Source: Herbaspirillum sp. Sphag64 (GTDB lineage: Bacteria; Pseudomonadota; Gammaproteobacteria; Burkholderiales; Burkholderiaceae_D). From it: a DNA stretch of 64,000 bases. Position numbers and translations under genes: made by a program. Below, one piece after another: positions 46,847-56,749 of the stretch. Location: assembly GCF_014192645.1 (NCBI RefSeq), contig NZ_JACHYE010000001.1, positions 192,350-256,349 on the forward strand, read 5' to 3'. Each line of letters opens with the position of its first letter. Positions within the stretch are counted from its first letter, which is position 1. The notes beneath the pieces were generated by a model, which had not been told where the DNA came from, searched no databases, and was given only the letters and a program-made list of their open reading frames with translations.

Positions 46847-46883
46847 GTAAGCTTGTGTAAGTTTCAAGCAAGTCTTGCGTAAG
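46847..46883 (+). promoter_or_regulatory. Three GTAAG repeats upstream of the MHS transporter
   Basis: GTAAG at 46847, 46857 and 46879. The first two form GTAAG-N5-GTAAG, close to the CpxR box pattern GTAAA-N5-GTAAA. Spacings of 10 and 22 bp put them on one face of the helix, as expected for an OmpR-family regulator. Confidence 0.4.
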
Positions 46884-46979
46884 GTTCACGTCGCACACTC
46901 CAAGCATGCACAAATGGGCTCCAGGTAACATGGATCGCCGGTTTGTACATCTAAATAAATAATTAACAAGGAGACAAGC

Positions 46980-48638
46980 ATGGCGACAGCATCCACTGGG
47001 CGCGGCATTACCCCGGAAGAACGCAAAGTAATCTTTGCCTCTTCACTCGGTACCGTTTTTGAATGGTATGACTTTTATCTGTACGGCTCGCTCGCCGCGA
47101 TCATTGCCAAGCAGTTCTTTGCAGGCACAGATCCGAATACAGGTTTCATCTTTGCGCTGCTGGCATTTGCCGCCGGCTTCATCGTACGTCCGTTTGGTGC
47201 ACTGGTTTTTGGCCGTCTGGGGGACATGATCGGTCGCAAGTACACCTTCCTGATGACAATCCTGATCATGGGGGCGTCGACCTTCATCGTCGGTATCCTG
47301 CCTAACTACAGTGCCATCGGTATCACAGCACCGATCATCCTGATCAGCCTGCGTATTCTGCAAGGCCTGGCTCTGGGTGGCGAATATGGTGGCGCAGCCA
47401 CTTATGTCGCAGAACATGCACCGGATGACAAGCGCGGTGCATTTACTGCCTGGATTCAAACCACTGCGACTTTGGGCCTGTTCCTGTCGCTGCTGGTCAT
47501 TCTTGGTGTGCGCACCTCTGTTGGCGAAGCCGCTTTTGCCGACTGGGGATGGCGTATTCCTTTCCTGGTGTCGATCATCCTGCTGGGTGTATCCGTCTGG
47601 ATCCGGTTGTCGATGCATGAGTCACCAGCCTTCCTGAAGATGAAGTCCGAAGGCAAAGTCTCCAAGGCACCACTGTCGGAAGCCTTTGGTCAATGGAAAA
47701 ACCTGAAAATGGTGATCCTTGCCCTCGTCGGCCTGACTGCAGGTCAGGCAGTGGTCTGGTACACCGGTCAGTTCTACGCGCTGTTCTTCCTGACGCAATC
47801 GCTCAAGGTCGATGGTGCACTGGCCAATATTTTGATCGCACTGGCGCTGCTGCTGGCAACACCATTCTTTGTGATCTTCGGTTCGCTGGCTGACAAGATC
47901 GGTCGCAAGCCAATTATTCTGGGCGGTTGCCTGATTGCAGCGTTGACTTATTTCCCGATCTTCCATGGCCTGACGCACTTTGCCAATCCGGCACTGGAAG
48001 CAGCGTTGCAAAAAGCACCGGTGATCGTGACAGCTGATCCGGCGAGCTGCCAGTTCCAGTTCAATCCGACAGGCACCAAGAAATTCACCTCCTCCTGCGA
48101 CATTGCCAAAGCCAAACTGTCCGCAGCTTCAGTGAATTACGAAAATGTACCAGGTGCTCCCGGTGTAGCAGCGACGATCAAGATCGGCGACATCACGCTG
48201 ACCTCGTATGAGGCTGCCGGATTGTCCAAGGAAGATGCCGCAGCTAAGGACAAGGCGTTCTCAAAAGAACTGGCAGACGCAATCAAGGCTGCGGGTTATC
48301 CGACCAAAGCCGATCCTGATCAAATGAACAAACCAATGGTGTTGCTGCTGCTGTTCATTCTGGTACTTTACGTAACAATGGTCTATGGCCCGATTGCTGC
48401 GGCGCTGGTGGAAATGTTCCCTACCCGTATCCGCTATACCTCCATGTCCATGCCTTATCACATCGGCAATGGCTGGTTCGGTGGTTTGCTGCCAACAACA
48501 GCGTTCGCACTGGTGGCGTTCAAGGGCGACATTTACTACGGTCTCTGGTATCCAATCGTCATTGCCTTGGTCACCTTTGTGATCGGCATGTTGTTCGTTC
48601 GTGAAACCAAGGACAACGACATTTATGCACAGGATTGA
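46980..48638 (+). CDS. MHS-family MFS transporter with a large periplasmic insert
   Basis: 552 residues, about 100 more than the usual metabolite:H+ symporter. Landmarks: LGTVFEWYDFYLYG in helix 1, GRLGDMIGRKYTF between helices 2 and 3, and RILQGLALGGEYGGAATYVAEHAP. An insert of about 115 residues (332-448) lies between helices 9 and 10, so in the periplasm. It has two cysteines (PASCQF and TSSCDI) and a helical Ala/Lys/Asp-rich part. AAGGAG precedes the ATG. The substrate is likely an organic acid or osmolyte (inference). Confidence 0.88.
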   Translation: MATASTGRGITPEERKVIFASSLGTVFEWYDFYLYGSLAAIIAKQFFAGTDPNTGFIFALLAFAAGFIVRPFGALVFGRLGDMIGRKYTFLMTILIMGASTFIVGILPNYSAIGITAPIILISLRILQGLALGGEYGGAATYVAEHAPDDKRGAFTAWIQTTATLGLFLSLLVILGVRTSVGEAAFADWGWRIPFLVSIILLGVSVWIRLSMHESPAFLKMKSEGKVSKAPLSEAFGQWKNLKMVILALVGLTAGQAVVWYTGQFYALFFLTQSLKVDGALANILIALALLLATPFFVIFGSLADKIGRKPIILGGCLIAALTYFPIFHGLTHFANPALEAALQKAPVIVTADPASCQFQFNPTGTKKFTSSCDIAKAKLSAASVNYENVPGAPGVAATIKIGDITLTSYEAAGLSKEDAAAKDKAFSKELADAIKAAGYPTKADPDQMNKPMVLLLLFILVLYVTMVYGPIAAALVEMFPTRIRYTSMSMPYHIGNGWFGGLLPTTAFALVAFKGDIYYGLWYPIVIALVTFVIGMLFVRETKDNDIYAQD

Positions 48639-48665
48639 TTAAGCTGTAGAAGCAAGAAAATGAAG

Positions 48666-48697
48666 GCCGGTCAGGAGTAATCCTGACTGGCTTTTTT
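48666..48697 (+). terminator. Intrinsic terminator of the MHS transporter
   Basis: GCCGGTCAGGA, GTAA, TCCTGACTGGC then TTTTTT. Confidence 0.92.
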
Positions 48698-48890
48698 GTT
48701 TGCCATTAATCAGGCTTGATGGCGATGCAAGGTCTACCGTAACTGTCCGCAGACCAATCCTTGTGAGCAATTGCTACAATAACAATGCCATCATGCCGTC
48801 AATTTCGACTGTCCAAAACCGCCAGGATTTGGTATTGTCGCGCGAATTGTCTGACTTCCCCCATCTCTTCTTTTTCTTCTTTCTCGCCAA

Positions 48891-50108
48891 ATGAACACTT
48901 CCGTACCTGTCCGTCTGGGCACTCCGCTTTCCCCCTCCGCTACCAAAGTCATGTTGCTGGGCTCTGGCGAGCTCGGCAAGGAAGTCATTATCGCGCTGCA
49001 GCGCCTGGGCGTTGAGGTGATTGCCGTTGATCGTTATGCCGACGCACCTGGCCAACAAGTGGCACATCGCGCATACGTGATCAACATGACCGATGGCGCA
49101 GCTCTGGCAGCATTGATTGAAAAGGAAAAACCAGATCTGGTTGTACCTGAAATCGAGGCGATTGCCACCGAGACACTGATGGAGCTGGAACAAGCGGGCA
49201 AGGCACGTGTCATTCCGACCGCGCGGGCGGCCTGGCTGACCATGAACCGTGAAGGTATTCGCCGTCTGGCAGGAGAAACACTGGGCTTGGCGACCTCGCC
49301 GTATCGCTTTGCCGACAGCCTCGAAGAATTAAAGACCGCAACCCAGCAAATCGGCTTTCCCTGTGTCATCAAGCCGGTTATGTCGTCATCTGGCAAAGGC
49401 CAATCGAAAATCGATAACGCAGCCGAAGTCGAAGCCGCCTGGAACTACGCAGCAGCAGGTGGCCGGGTTGATGCCGGTCGCGTGATTGTGGAGGGATTCA
49501 TCGATTTCGATTACGAAATCACCTTGCTGACCGTACGCTCGCTGGCCGAAAACGGTGAGATCGTGACCAGCTTCTGCGAGCCCATTGGCCATATTCAGCA
49601 AAAGGGTGACTACGTTGAATCATGGCAGCCGCATGCAATGCCTCCAGCCGCACTTGAAAAAGCCCGTGACATCGCCCGCAAGGTCACCGGCAATCTTGGT
49701 GGATTGGGCCTGTTCGGTGTCGAATTATTCGTCAAAGGCGACATGGTCTGGTTCTCGGAAGTGAGTCCACGACCACATGACACAGGCATGGTGACCATGG
49801 TCAGTCAGGTGCAGAGCGAATTTGAATTGCATGCCAAGGCCATTCTGGGCTTGCCGATCAACGTGGCGTTGCGTTCGCCGGGTGCTTCCGCCGTCATCTA
49901 TGGCCAGCACGATGCCAAGGGTATCGCCTTTGAAGGCGTTGCCGATGCATTGCGCATTGCCGGCACCGACATCCGCCTGTTCGGCAAGCCCGAATCGTTC
50001 GAACGACGCCGCATGGGAGTCGCACTGGCAGCTGCAGACAACGTTGAAGATGCGCGGATTCGTGCCAAGCAGGCAGCGGCCAAGGTAAAACCTGTCAAAA
50101 CCAGCTAA
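48891..50108 (+). CDS. purT: Formate-dependent phosphoribosylglycinamide formyltransferase
   Basis: 405 residues. ATP-grasp enzyme of purine synthesis that uses formate and ATP instead of formyl-tetrahydrofolate. N-terminal domain [24 protein letters not shown]-grasp part [16 protein letters not shown] and [13 protein letters not shown]. Length and motifs are those of PurT. Followed by a terminator. Confidence 0.96.
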   Translation: MNTSVPVRLGTPLSPSATKVMLLGSGELGKEVIIALQRLGVEVIAVDRYADAPGQQVAHRAYVINMTDGAALAALIEKEKPDLVVPEIEAIATETLMELEQAGKARVIPTARAAWLTMNREGIRRLAGETLGLATSPYRFADSLEELKTATQQIGFPCVIKPVMSSSGKGQSKIDNAAEVEAAWNYAAAGGRVDAGRVIVEGFIDFDYEITLLTVRSLAENGEIVTSFCEPIGHIQQKGDYVESWQPHAMPPAALEKARDIARKVTGNLGGLGLFGVELFVKGDMVWFSEVSPRPHDTGMVTMVSQVQSEFELHAKAILGLPINVALRSPGASAVIYGQHDAKGIAFEGVADALRIAGTDIRLFGKPESFERRRMGVALAAADNVEDARIRAKQAAAKVKPVKTS

Positions 50109-50152
50109 TATTGCCCCGCCTGATCTGCTCGCAACGACAGAACTGGCATTCC

Positions 50153-50191
50153 ATGCCCGGTAGCGACCTGCGCGCAACCGGGCATTGTTTT
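50153..50191 (+). terminator. Intrinsic terminator of purT
   Basis: ATGCCCGGT, 15-base loop, ACCGGGCAT, TGTTTT. A TATAAT hexamer at 50203-50208, right after it, may be the -10 element of nadB. Confidence 0.8.
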
Positions 50192-50249
50192 GAGCGGACG
50201 GATATAATCGGACGCTTTATTGCTCCCCATTTACTTTAGCTGAGCCTTC

Positions 50250-51857
50250 ATGAAATTCGACGTCGCCATCATCGGCAGTGGACTTGCCGGTTTGTCAGTT
50301 GCCCTGCATCTTGCCGAAAAGAAAAAAGTCGTCATCGTTTCCAAGGGCGAGCTACTTGATGGGGCCAGTAACTGGGCGCAAGGTGGAATCGCAGCCGTAC
50401 TGGACTCAGGCGACAGCCATGATCAACATATCGATGACACCCTGGTTGCTGGCGCTGGTCTGTGCGATCTGGCCGCTACCCGCTTCATCGTTGAGCATGG
50501 CCGCGCGGCCATTGAATGGCTCATCGAACAAGGTGTTCCCTTTACGCGCGACGACAAGGCCGAGCTGGGTTACCACCTGACGCGCGAAGGCGGTCACAGC
50601 CAACGCCGCATCATCCACGCAGCAGATGCCACGGGGCATGCAGTACAGGTCACGCTGGAACAGCGTGTACGCAACCATCCCAATATCACCCTGCTGGAAC
50701 ATCATTGCGCCATTGATGTCATCAACGCGCAGAAACTGGATCCTAAAGCCAACGCCCGCTGCGTTGGTCTCTATGTCCAAGACATCGAACGCAATCAGGT
50801 CATCACCATTGCTGCAAAACATACCGTGCTGGCAACCGGTGGAGCGGGTAAGGTCTATCTGTACACCTCCAACCCGGACTCCGCCACCGGCGATGGCATT
50901 GCCATGGCTGCGCGTGCGGGATGCCGGGTAGCCAACATGGAATTCATTCAATTCCATCCCACCTGCCTGTATCACCCCTACGCCAAATCGTTTCTGATTA
51001 GTGAGGCATTGCGCGGCGAAGGTGCTTTATTGAAACTGCCGGCCAGTGCTGGTACTGCAGCGGGTAGTCGCTTCATGCCGTGGCATGACGAGCGGGAGGA
51101 ACTTGCACCACGCGATATCGTTGCCCGGGCAATCGATTTCGAAATGAAAAAACGCGGTCTGGATCACGTTGATCTCGATATTAGCCATCACTCCCCTGCT
51201 TTCATTGCCGAGCATTTCCCGACAATTCAGGCACGTTGCCTGGAGTTTGGCATCGACATCACCAAGCAACCAATCCCGGTAGTGCCTGCGGCCCACTATA
51301 CTTGCGGCGGCGTCGTCACCGACATGGCGGGCCGCACCGATTTACCAGCACTGTATGCCGTCGGCGAAACCGCCTATACCGGATTGCATGGCGCCAATCG
51401 CTTGGCCAGCAACTCGCTACTGGAGTGCCTGGTACTGGGACGGGCTGCGGCGCAACACATAGAGCAGGAACTGGCAAGCCACGAACAATCTGACTTCACG
51501 AATTTACCGTTGTGGGACGACAGTCGTGTAACCGATGCCGATGAAGAAGTTGTCATCGCACATAACTGGGATGAACTACGTCGTTTCATGTGGAATTACG
51601 TCAGCATTGTGCGTACCGATAAACGGCTGCAGCGCGCTCAACATCGCATCGCCCTGCTGAAGGAAGAAATTGATGAGTACTACGCCAATTTTCACATCAC
51701 GCGGGATCTGCTGGAATTACGCAATCTGGTAGAGGTGGCGGGGCTTATCGTCAACAGCGCATTGGCCCGCAAGGAAAGTCGTGGCTTGCATTACAGCCTC
51801 GATTATCCTGATACCTTACCCAAGGCTTTGCCGACCGTAATTACTTCGCAAAGATAA
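50250..51857 (+). CDS. nadB: L-aspartate oxidase
   Basis: 535 residues. FAD enzyme that oxidises aspartate to iminoaspartate, the first step of de novo NAD synthesis. FAD-binding [12 protein letters not shown] at the front, [16 protein letters not shown], the GGGAGKVY-type region [15 protein letters not shown], and [18 protein letters not shown] at the C-terminal side of the FAD domain. The product is used by NadA, encoded about 6 kb downstream on the other strand with nadC. Confidence 0.96.
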   Translation: MKFDVAIIGSGLAGLSVALHLAEKKKVVIVSKGELLDGASNWAQGGIAAVLDSGDSHDQHIDDTLVAGAGLCDLAATRFIVEHGRAAIEWLIEQGVPFTRDDKAELGYHLTREGGHSQRRIIHAADATGHAVQVTLEQRVRNHPNITLLEHHCAIDVINAQKLDPKANARCVGLYVQDIERNQVITIAAKHTVLATGGAGKVYLYTSNPDSATGDGIAMAARAGCRVANMEFIQFHPTCLYHPYAKSFLISEALRGEGALLKLPASAGTAAGSRFMPWHDEREELAPRDIVARAIDFEMKKRGLDHVDLDISHHSPAFIAEHFPTIQARCLEFGIDITKQPIPVVPAAHYTCGGVVTDMAGRTDLPALYAVGETAYTGLHGANRLASNSLLECLVLGRAAAQHIEQELASHEQSDFTNLPLWDDSRVTDADEEVVIAHNWDELRRFMWNYVSIVRTDKRLQRAQHRIALLKEEIDEYYANFHITRDLLELRNLVEVAGLIVNSALARKESRGLHYSLDYPDTLPKALPTVITSQR

Positions 51858-52126
51858 ATGATCGGGCAAATCGAGGTAAATCAGCTGAATCCAAGGTTTA
51901 AGGATCAAAACACCCTGTATTTGCAGGTTGATATACCGAGTTCCTATGCTATCTTGCCACCACTTGATAGCGACTGTCGGTGAACTCTGTTTTCAGAGTC
52001 GAGGCTGCTCCGTTTCACATCAAAAATCCTTGTTTTACGATAAAAACATGACATTGCTGAATTGCACCAGGCTTTCATCCTGCGTCACGAAATCAGCCAG
52101 CTACCGTGGCAGCTTCACCGTCCTAT

Positions 52127-54427
52127 ATGCCAGTTAAATTGGGCCACTTTCGATTCCGCTTACTGCAGCGCTGGATCTTTACTCCGGCACTGCTGCTTGC
52201 ACTGACGACACCTGGCAAACTGATGGCGCAGACCGTGACTGCCGACTATCCGCCAGACAATGCGCCTGCCAAGAGCCGTCCACGGATCGGCTTGGTACTC
52301 TCTGGTGGTGGTGCGCGTGGCTATGCACACATCGGCGTACTCCAATATCTGGAAAAAATGCATATTCCGGTGGACTACATCACCGGTACCAGCATTGGTG
52401 CACTCGTTGGTGGCTTGTATGCCAGTGGGATTTCACCCGACGTATTGCAACATGGGATGGATACCATCAATCTCAATGACCTTGTCTTCGATCGCAACGA
52501 TCGCGCCAAACTGCCGCAATCGCAACGCGAAGACGATTTCCAGTATCCCATTTCCATCAATGCCGGCTTCGGTGACAAAAAGCTCAAATTCGCCCCCGGG
52601 TTAATTCAAGGCAATAATTTGCTGGCATTGCTGCAAAATCTGACACAGCAACTGCCATCCGACATTTCCTTTGACAAACTACCCATCCCTTTTCATGCCA
52701 TCGCAACCGATCTGGGCCAAGGCAACGAAGTGGTATTAAAGCAAGGCTCACTGCCCGAAGCAATGCGTGCCAGTATGGCAGTACCAGGGCTATTTGCGCC
52801 GTTCCAGATCAAAGGACAGACTCTCGTTGATGGCGGCCTTGTCAGTAACCTGCCCATCCGGCAGGCGCGCGATATGGGCGCAGACATCATCATCGCCGTC
52901 AATATCGCCACGCCTTTGCAGGACCCGGCAAAGTTTCAGTCTCCATCAGCGGTAGCGCAACAAATGTTGACTATCCTGATTCAGCAAAATGTGAAAGCAC
53001 AGGAAGCCTTACTTGGCAAACAAGATGTCCTGATCGAACCAAATTTGCCAGACCTGGCACTGACCGATACCGACCAGGCTGACAACACCATCAAGGCGGG
53101 TCTCGACGCCGCCCAGCGACTGAGCAAGAAACTGGCCCCCCTGTCGCTGCCGGAAGATCAGTGGAAGGCATATCTTGCGCAGCGTCAGGCGGCGATCAAA
53201 CCAATCCAGGAGGTTCGGATTGATGCCATTGATATTCATACCTCTGGCAACATCCCTCCTGAATATGTGCGTAGCCGGATGAACGTCAAGGAAGGCGATG
53301 TCTACGATAGCGCCGAGTTGAATCAACAGTTATCGCAACTATCGACCCATGGCGATTTCAGCACATTGCGCCAGGAAATCATTACCGAAAACGGCAAGAC
53401 TGTCCTGCGTATCGATGCGGAAGATAAATCCTGGGGACCGCAGTACCTGCTCTTTGGCGCGGGCTTCTCAAGCTATCTCAATGGCAAGGGCGGCTATAAC
53501 ATCCAGTTGGGACATCGCTATCCATGGATGAACAGTAGTGGGCTGGAATGGCGTAACGATCTGACTATCGGCGACACTTACGCCGACTTGCGTACCGAAT
53601 TGCGACAGCCAATTTTTGGTTATGGCGGGATGTATATCGCGCCCTACGTTGACATCAACCGCCGTTACGTCGATGTATACGACGGCAACAGTCTGCATGG
53701 CACACCAGCAACGCAATACCGCATCGATAAAACGACAACGGGTATTGATCTCGGTATTCCGATTGCACGACTGGGAGAAATTCGAACTGGCGTAAACTAT
53801 CAAAGCACAAATTATTCAGCGGCATACAATATCAAGCTTGATGACGGTACCATGCTGTACGATTCGTACAAGACAGACCAGCCTGTGGCACACCTTCAGG
53901 TTACCGTTGATCAACTCGATGATCCGCTGTTCCCGCATAAAGGATATTACTTGTACGGCGAGGTGGAACGTGGCTTTGGCGTCTCTGACTATCGCTACAG
54001 CACCTCTCAGGTCAAGGGTTTGTGGGCCCTGAGCAGCGGTAGCAACACAATCAACCTTGCCGTCGAAGCCGATGCGGATCTCTCCAGCAATGACAACGGT
54101 TTTGGCTATTCCCTGGGCGGCTTTCAGCGGCTTTCGGCATACTCCACCGATAAGTTTACCGGTAACTATCTGCTATATGGCCGTGTGACGTATTTGCACG
54201 ATCTCGAGAACGACAATCTGTTTGGCCTGCGCAAACCTGTCATTGGGAGCAGCTTTGAACTTGGTAATGTCTGGCTGACCAGAAAAACCTTCGGCGATGG
54301 GCCCTACCGCAAGAGCCTGAGTCTATTTCTTGGCGGCAATACTCCGATTGGGCCACTCTATTTTGGTGGTGCACTCGGTCAGCGTGGAAACTGGAACCTG
54401 TACGTTCAGCTGGGACGCGTATTTTGA
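52127..54427 (+). CDS. Patatin-like phospholipase fused to a BamA-type barrel (type Vd autotransporter)
   Basis: 766 residues. Signal peptide ending MA/QTV, then a patatin domain with oxyanion motif SGGGARGYAH, nucleophile GTSIGAL and DGGLVSN (Ser-Asp dyad). A single POTRA-like segment follows (about 365-440), then a 16-strand-type Omp85 barrel ending VQLGRVF. This is the PlpD layout: lipase exported to the cell surface or released. ATG 52127 is chosen for the signal peptide; an in-frame GTG lies 21 bases upstream. The 269 bp before it show no clear gene. Confidence 0.93.
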   Translation: MPVKLGHFRFRLLQRWIFTPALLLALTTPGKLMAQTVTADYPPDNAPAKSRPRIGLVLSGGGARGYAHIGVLQYLEKMHIPVDYITGTSIGALVGGLYASGISPDVLQHGMDTINLNDLVFDRNDRAKLPQSQREDDFQYPISINAGFGDKKLKFAPGLIQGNNLLALLQNLTQQLPSDISFDKLPIPFHAIATDLGQGNEVVLKQGSLPEAMRASMAVPGLFAPFQIKGQTLVDGGLVSNLPIRQARDMGADIIIAVNIATPLQDPAKFQSPSAVAQQMLTILIQQNVKAQEALLGKQDVLIEPNLPDLALTDTDQADNTIKAGLDAAQRLSKKLAPLSLPEDQWKAYLAQRQAAIKPIQEVRIDAIDIHTSGNIPPEYVRSRMNVKEGDVYDSAELNQQLSQLSTHGDFSTLRQEIITENGKTVLRIDAEDKSWGPQYLLFGAGFSSYLNGKGGYNIQLGHRYPWMNSSGLEWRNDLTIGDTYADLRTELRQPIFGYGGMYIAPYVDINRRYVDVYDGNSLHGTPATQYRIDKTTTGIDLGIPIARLGEIRTGVNYQSTNYSAAYNIKLDDGTMLYDSYKTDQPVAHLQVTVDQLDDPLFPHKGYYLYGEVERGFGVSDYRYSTSQVKGLWALSSGSNTINLAVEADADLSSNDNGFGYSLGGFQRLSAYSTDKFTGNYLLYGRVTYLHDLENDNLFGLRKPVIGSSFELGNVWLTRKTFGDGPYRKSLSLFLGGNTPIGPLYFGGALGQRGNWNLYVQLGRVF

Positions 54428-54432
54428 CCAGA

Positions 54433-54457
54433 CGCAGCCTTCATAACTGACGCTGCG
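54433..54457 (+). terminator. Weak hairpin after the patatin autotransporter gene
   Basis: CGCAGC, 13-base loop, GCTGCG followed by CCTCTTT, between convergent genes. Confidence 0.35.
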
Positions 54458-54467
54458 CCTCTTTCAA

Positions 54468-55250
54468 TCAGCGTTGCGTGCGTGGCGCATAGCCAAAAAA
54501 CTCAAGCATGCGGTTGGCAACAATATCACGATCGTTGTCGACGCAGATCATGTGATAACTGTTCTCGAGGACGACGCTAGTGGCATCAGGGATGGCCGCT
54601 TGCAAAAAATCTGCCGACCGCAAGCTGGTCAGTTCATCCTCACGCGCATGCATGATCAATGTTGGTGTTCGGATCTCAGTGGCATGGTCGATGACCATCT
54701 TGCGCATACGATCAACCTGTCGCACACAAGCCAGCGGAATCCAGCGATAGTGAAAATCATCGCCGCGCTCAAATTTAGCCTTCACAACAGCACGTATCAA
54801 CGCATTCTTGATGCCAAACGGCTCGCCTTCATCCACTTTAATGCGCGCCGGCAAACCCGGGATCAAATAACATGGATAGCGTAACCCGGCATACCAGGGA
54901 ATAGACCAACCATCGATATACACGGGTGATGCAAGCAACACCAGTTTGCCGCGTTGAGCATCATGCTGCACCCTTAAACACAACAACAGGGCAAGCAAGC
55001 CACCCATGCACATGCCCACCACATGCAGTTGGTCATATTGCGGCTGCAATTCACGGTACTGCTGCTCCAAAGCGTCCAGCCAATGTTCTACGTGCATGGG
55101 AACCAGATCCTCCGGTTGTCCGCCATGCCCCGGCAAATTGACCCCATGGGTTTCGACACCGGCTTTTTTCAGAATTCGATGCAGACCACCAAGGTCGTAT
55201 TGCGTCCCGCCCAGCCCATGAATCAACAGGGCACCGACACGCGTCGTCAT
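54468..55250 (-). CDS. Alpha/beta hydrolase with cysteine at the nucleophile elbow
   Basis: 260 residues resembling carboxylesterases of the Est/monoglyceride-lipase-like group (LLIHGLGGTQYDLGGLHRILKKAG at the front). The nucleophile elbow reads VVGMCMGGL, so Cys81 replaces the usual Ser. The remaining triad candidates are Asp205 (HAREDELTS) and His233 (NSYHMICVD). Cys nucleophiles occur in dienelactone hydrolases and polyhydroxyalkanoate synthases; which chemistry applies here is open. ATG 55250 shares ATGA with the MASE1 sensor stop, so both are made together. Confidence 0.82.
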   Translation of the reverse strand: MTTRVGALLIHGLGGTQYDLGGLHRILKKAGVETHGVNLPGHGGQPEDLVPMHVEHWLDALEQQYRELQPQYDQLHVVGMCMGGLLALLLCLRVQHDAQRGKLVLLASPVYIDGWSIPWYAGLRYPCYLIPGLPARIKVDEGEPFGIKNALIRAVVKAKFERGDDFHYRWIPLACVRQVDRMRKMVIDHATEIRTPTLIMHAREDELTSLRSADFLQAAIPDATSVVLENSYHMICVDNDRDIVANRMLEFFGYAPRTQR

Positions 55251-56542
55251 TCTCTGCCCCTCTCCTGCTCGTTACCTATGCCTGGAAAATGCCAAGCTCC
55301 AGCAGTCACTGCCAGTCGATCTTCAGCATCGAGCAGATGCCGACTCATATCGACCACCTCAATCACACCGGACACGTGAGGGAGTACCAGTCGAAATGCC
55401 AGACTCGACGCATTGGTATCGCTCTCGACGGTTTCACCGAGCCAGCGCGCGCGCAACTGCTCTCGATCCTCTGGGTGGACCAATGCCAGGACCTGTTGCA
55501 GCGACTGTAGCTCTGCCAACGGCTGGGATAACAGATTCTCCACATCTCCATTCCATACTACTGAGCCTTGTTGCGGATCAATGCAGTAAAAGAGTTGGCG
55601 ACTACCGGAGAGTGCCATCTCGACCTCATTGATGTGGCGAGAGGCTTGTTCGTACAATTGTTCACGGGTGCTTTTCAGGGCACTGATCAGCAGCGACAGC
55701 AAAGAGGCCACAGCCAGAAACAACTGCAGCTCCTGCAAATCGTTGCTGGCATTGAATCGTCCCAGCTCCACAAAAGGTCCACGACCGAGCGCATTGTAGG
55801 TAAAAGCCATCAATGACAGCACCACCACCGCCAGTGCTCCACCGCGACCACCCCATAACAATGTGACCAGCGCGACAAAGAACAACGGCAAATAGGTTGC
55901 CGAAAAATTGATATCCAGAACAAGGTGATCGAGCTCACTGTCGAATGCGAGGTAGGTGGAGCCGATCATGGCAGCAAAGGCCAGCAGTCCCAGAATGAAT
56001 TCGGTCTTGGCAATACCGCCGGAGCGCAAGGCTCGAAATTGCGACCAGCCAGCCAGTACCGGGGTCAGGATCAGCATACCAACGAGATCTGCGAACGCCC
56101 AGACACGCAAGACTTGCCAGAAAGGGACGTCCTGCGTCAAAGCGAACCAGGCAGCCCCAAATGCCGCACTGACCAAGCTTGCGCCGATCCCGATCATCAG
56201 CAGGCCGCGCAGAAAATACAAGCCCTCCATCGGGAATGGCGCGCGTCTGACCAGCCACACAGCAATCGCCGCCACACCAATCTCGTCGAGCGAAAAGAGA
56301 ACCATCCGGAAAATGTCGCGCTGCTCAGTCAAGCCCAATAGCACCTGTGCAATCGTGAGCGCCACCAGCAACGCCGGCCAGCGCCGGGTTGGCGTCAACA
56401 GCAACGCTCCCACCGTGATCCCGGCTGGTAACCAGATATGGCCGCTGGCGACAAACGGGCCATTGAGCGCATGCGACAAAAAGCCAAACAGAAAATACAA
56501 GATGGCCCACAGCAGGGGCGCGACAAAACTGTTTTTCTTCAC
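55247..56542 (-). CDS. MASE1 membrane sensor protein without output domain
   Basis: 431 residues starting at GTG 56542 (AGGA nine bases upstream). The first about 300 residues form a MASE1 domain of eight or so membrane helices, with GHIWLPAGITVGALLL near the start. A short coiled stretch and one PAS-like fold (about 310-420: RQLFYCIDPQQGSVVWNGDVENLL, LVHPEDREQLRARW) follow. MASE1 proteins normally end in GGDEF, EAL or kinase domains, but here the protein stops after PAS. Coupled to the downstream hydrolase. Confidence 0.85.
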   Translation of the reverse strand: MKKNSFVAPLLWAILYFLFGFLSHALNGPFVASGHIWLPAGITVGALLLTPTRRWPALLVALTIAQVLLGLTEQRDIFRMVLFSLDEIGVAAIAVWLVRRAPFPMEGLYFLRGLLMIGIGASLVSAAFGAAWFALTQDVPFWQVLRVWAFADLVGMLILTPVLAGWSQFRALRSGGIAKTEFILGLLAFAAMIGSTYLAFDSELDHLVLDINFSATYLPLFFVALVTLLWGGRGGALAVVVLSLMAFTYNALGRGPFVELGRFNASNDLQELQLFLAVASLLSLLISALKSTREQLYEQASRHINEVEMALSGSRQLFYCIDPQQGSVVWNGDVENLLSQPLAELQSLQQVLALVHPEDREQLRARWLGETVESDTNASSLAFRLVLPHVSGVIEVVDMSRHLLDAEDRLAVTAGAWHFPGIGNEQERGRE

Positions 56543-56663
56543 GATGATTTTCCTAAAATTAGCCTGATGACCAATGGCTGAATCGCCGATTTTTCCTGCA
56601 TTGTTGTTGCGCCTGCCAAAGTCAAAATTTTAGCATCGCAGCTCTCTGCTACCGCCACTAAAG

Positions 56664-56709
56664 CAACAATAAACCCGCAGGCTGATGCAGCACTGCGGGT
56701 TTATTGTTG
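56664..56709 (-). terminator. Intrinsic terminator of nadA-nadC
   Basis: CAACAATAAACCCGCAG, 12-base loop, CTGCGGGTTTATTGTTG: a perfect 17-bp stem 40 bases after the nadC stop codon. The T-run is short, but the stem is unusually long. Confidence 0.8.
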
Positions 56710-56749
56710 GCGCGTCAGAACCGGTCGGCATCTGAACGCTCAGTCAGAT

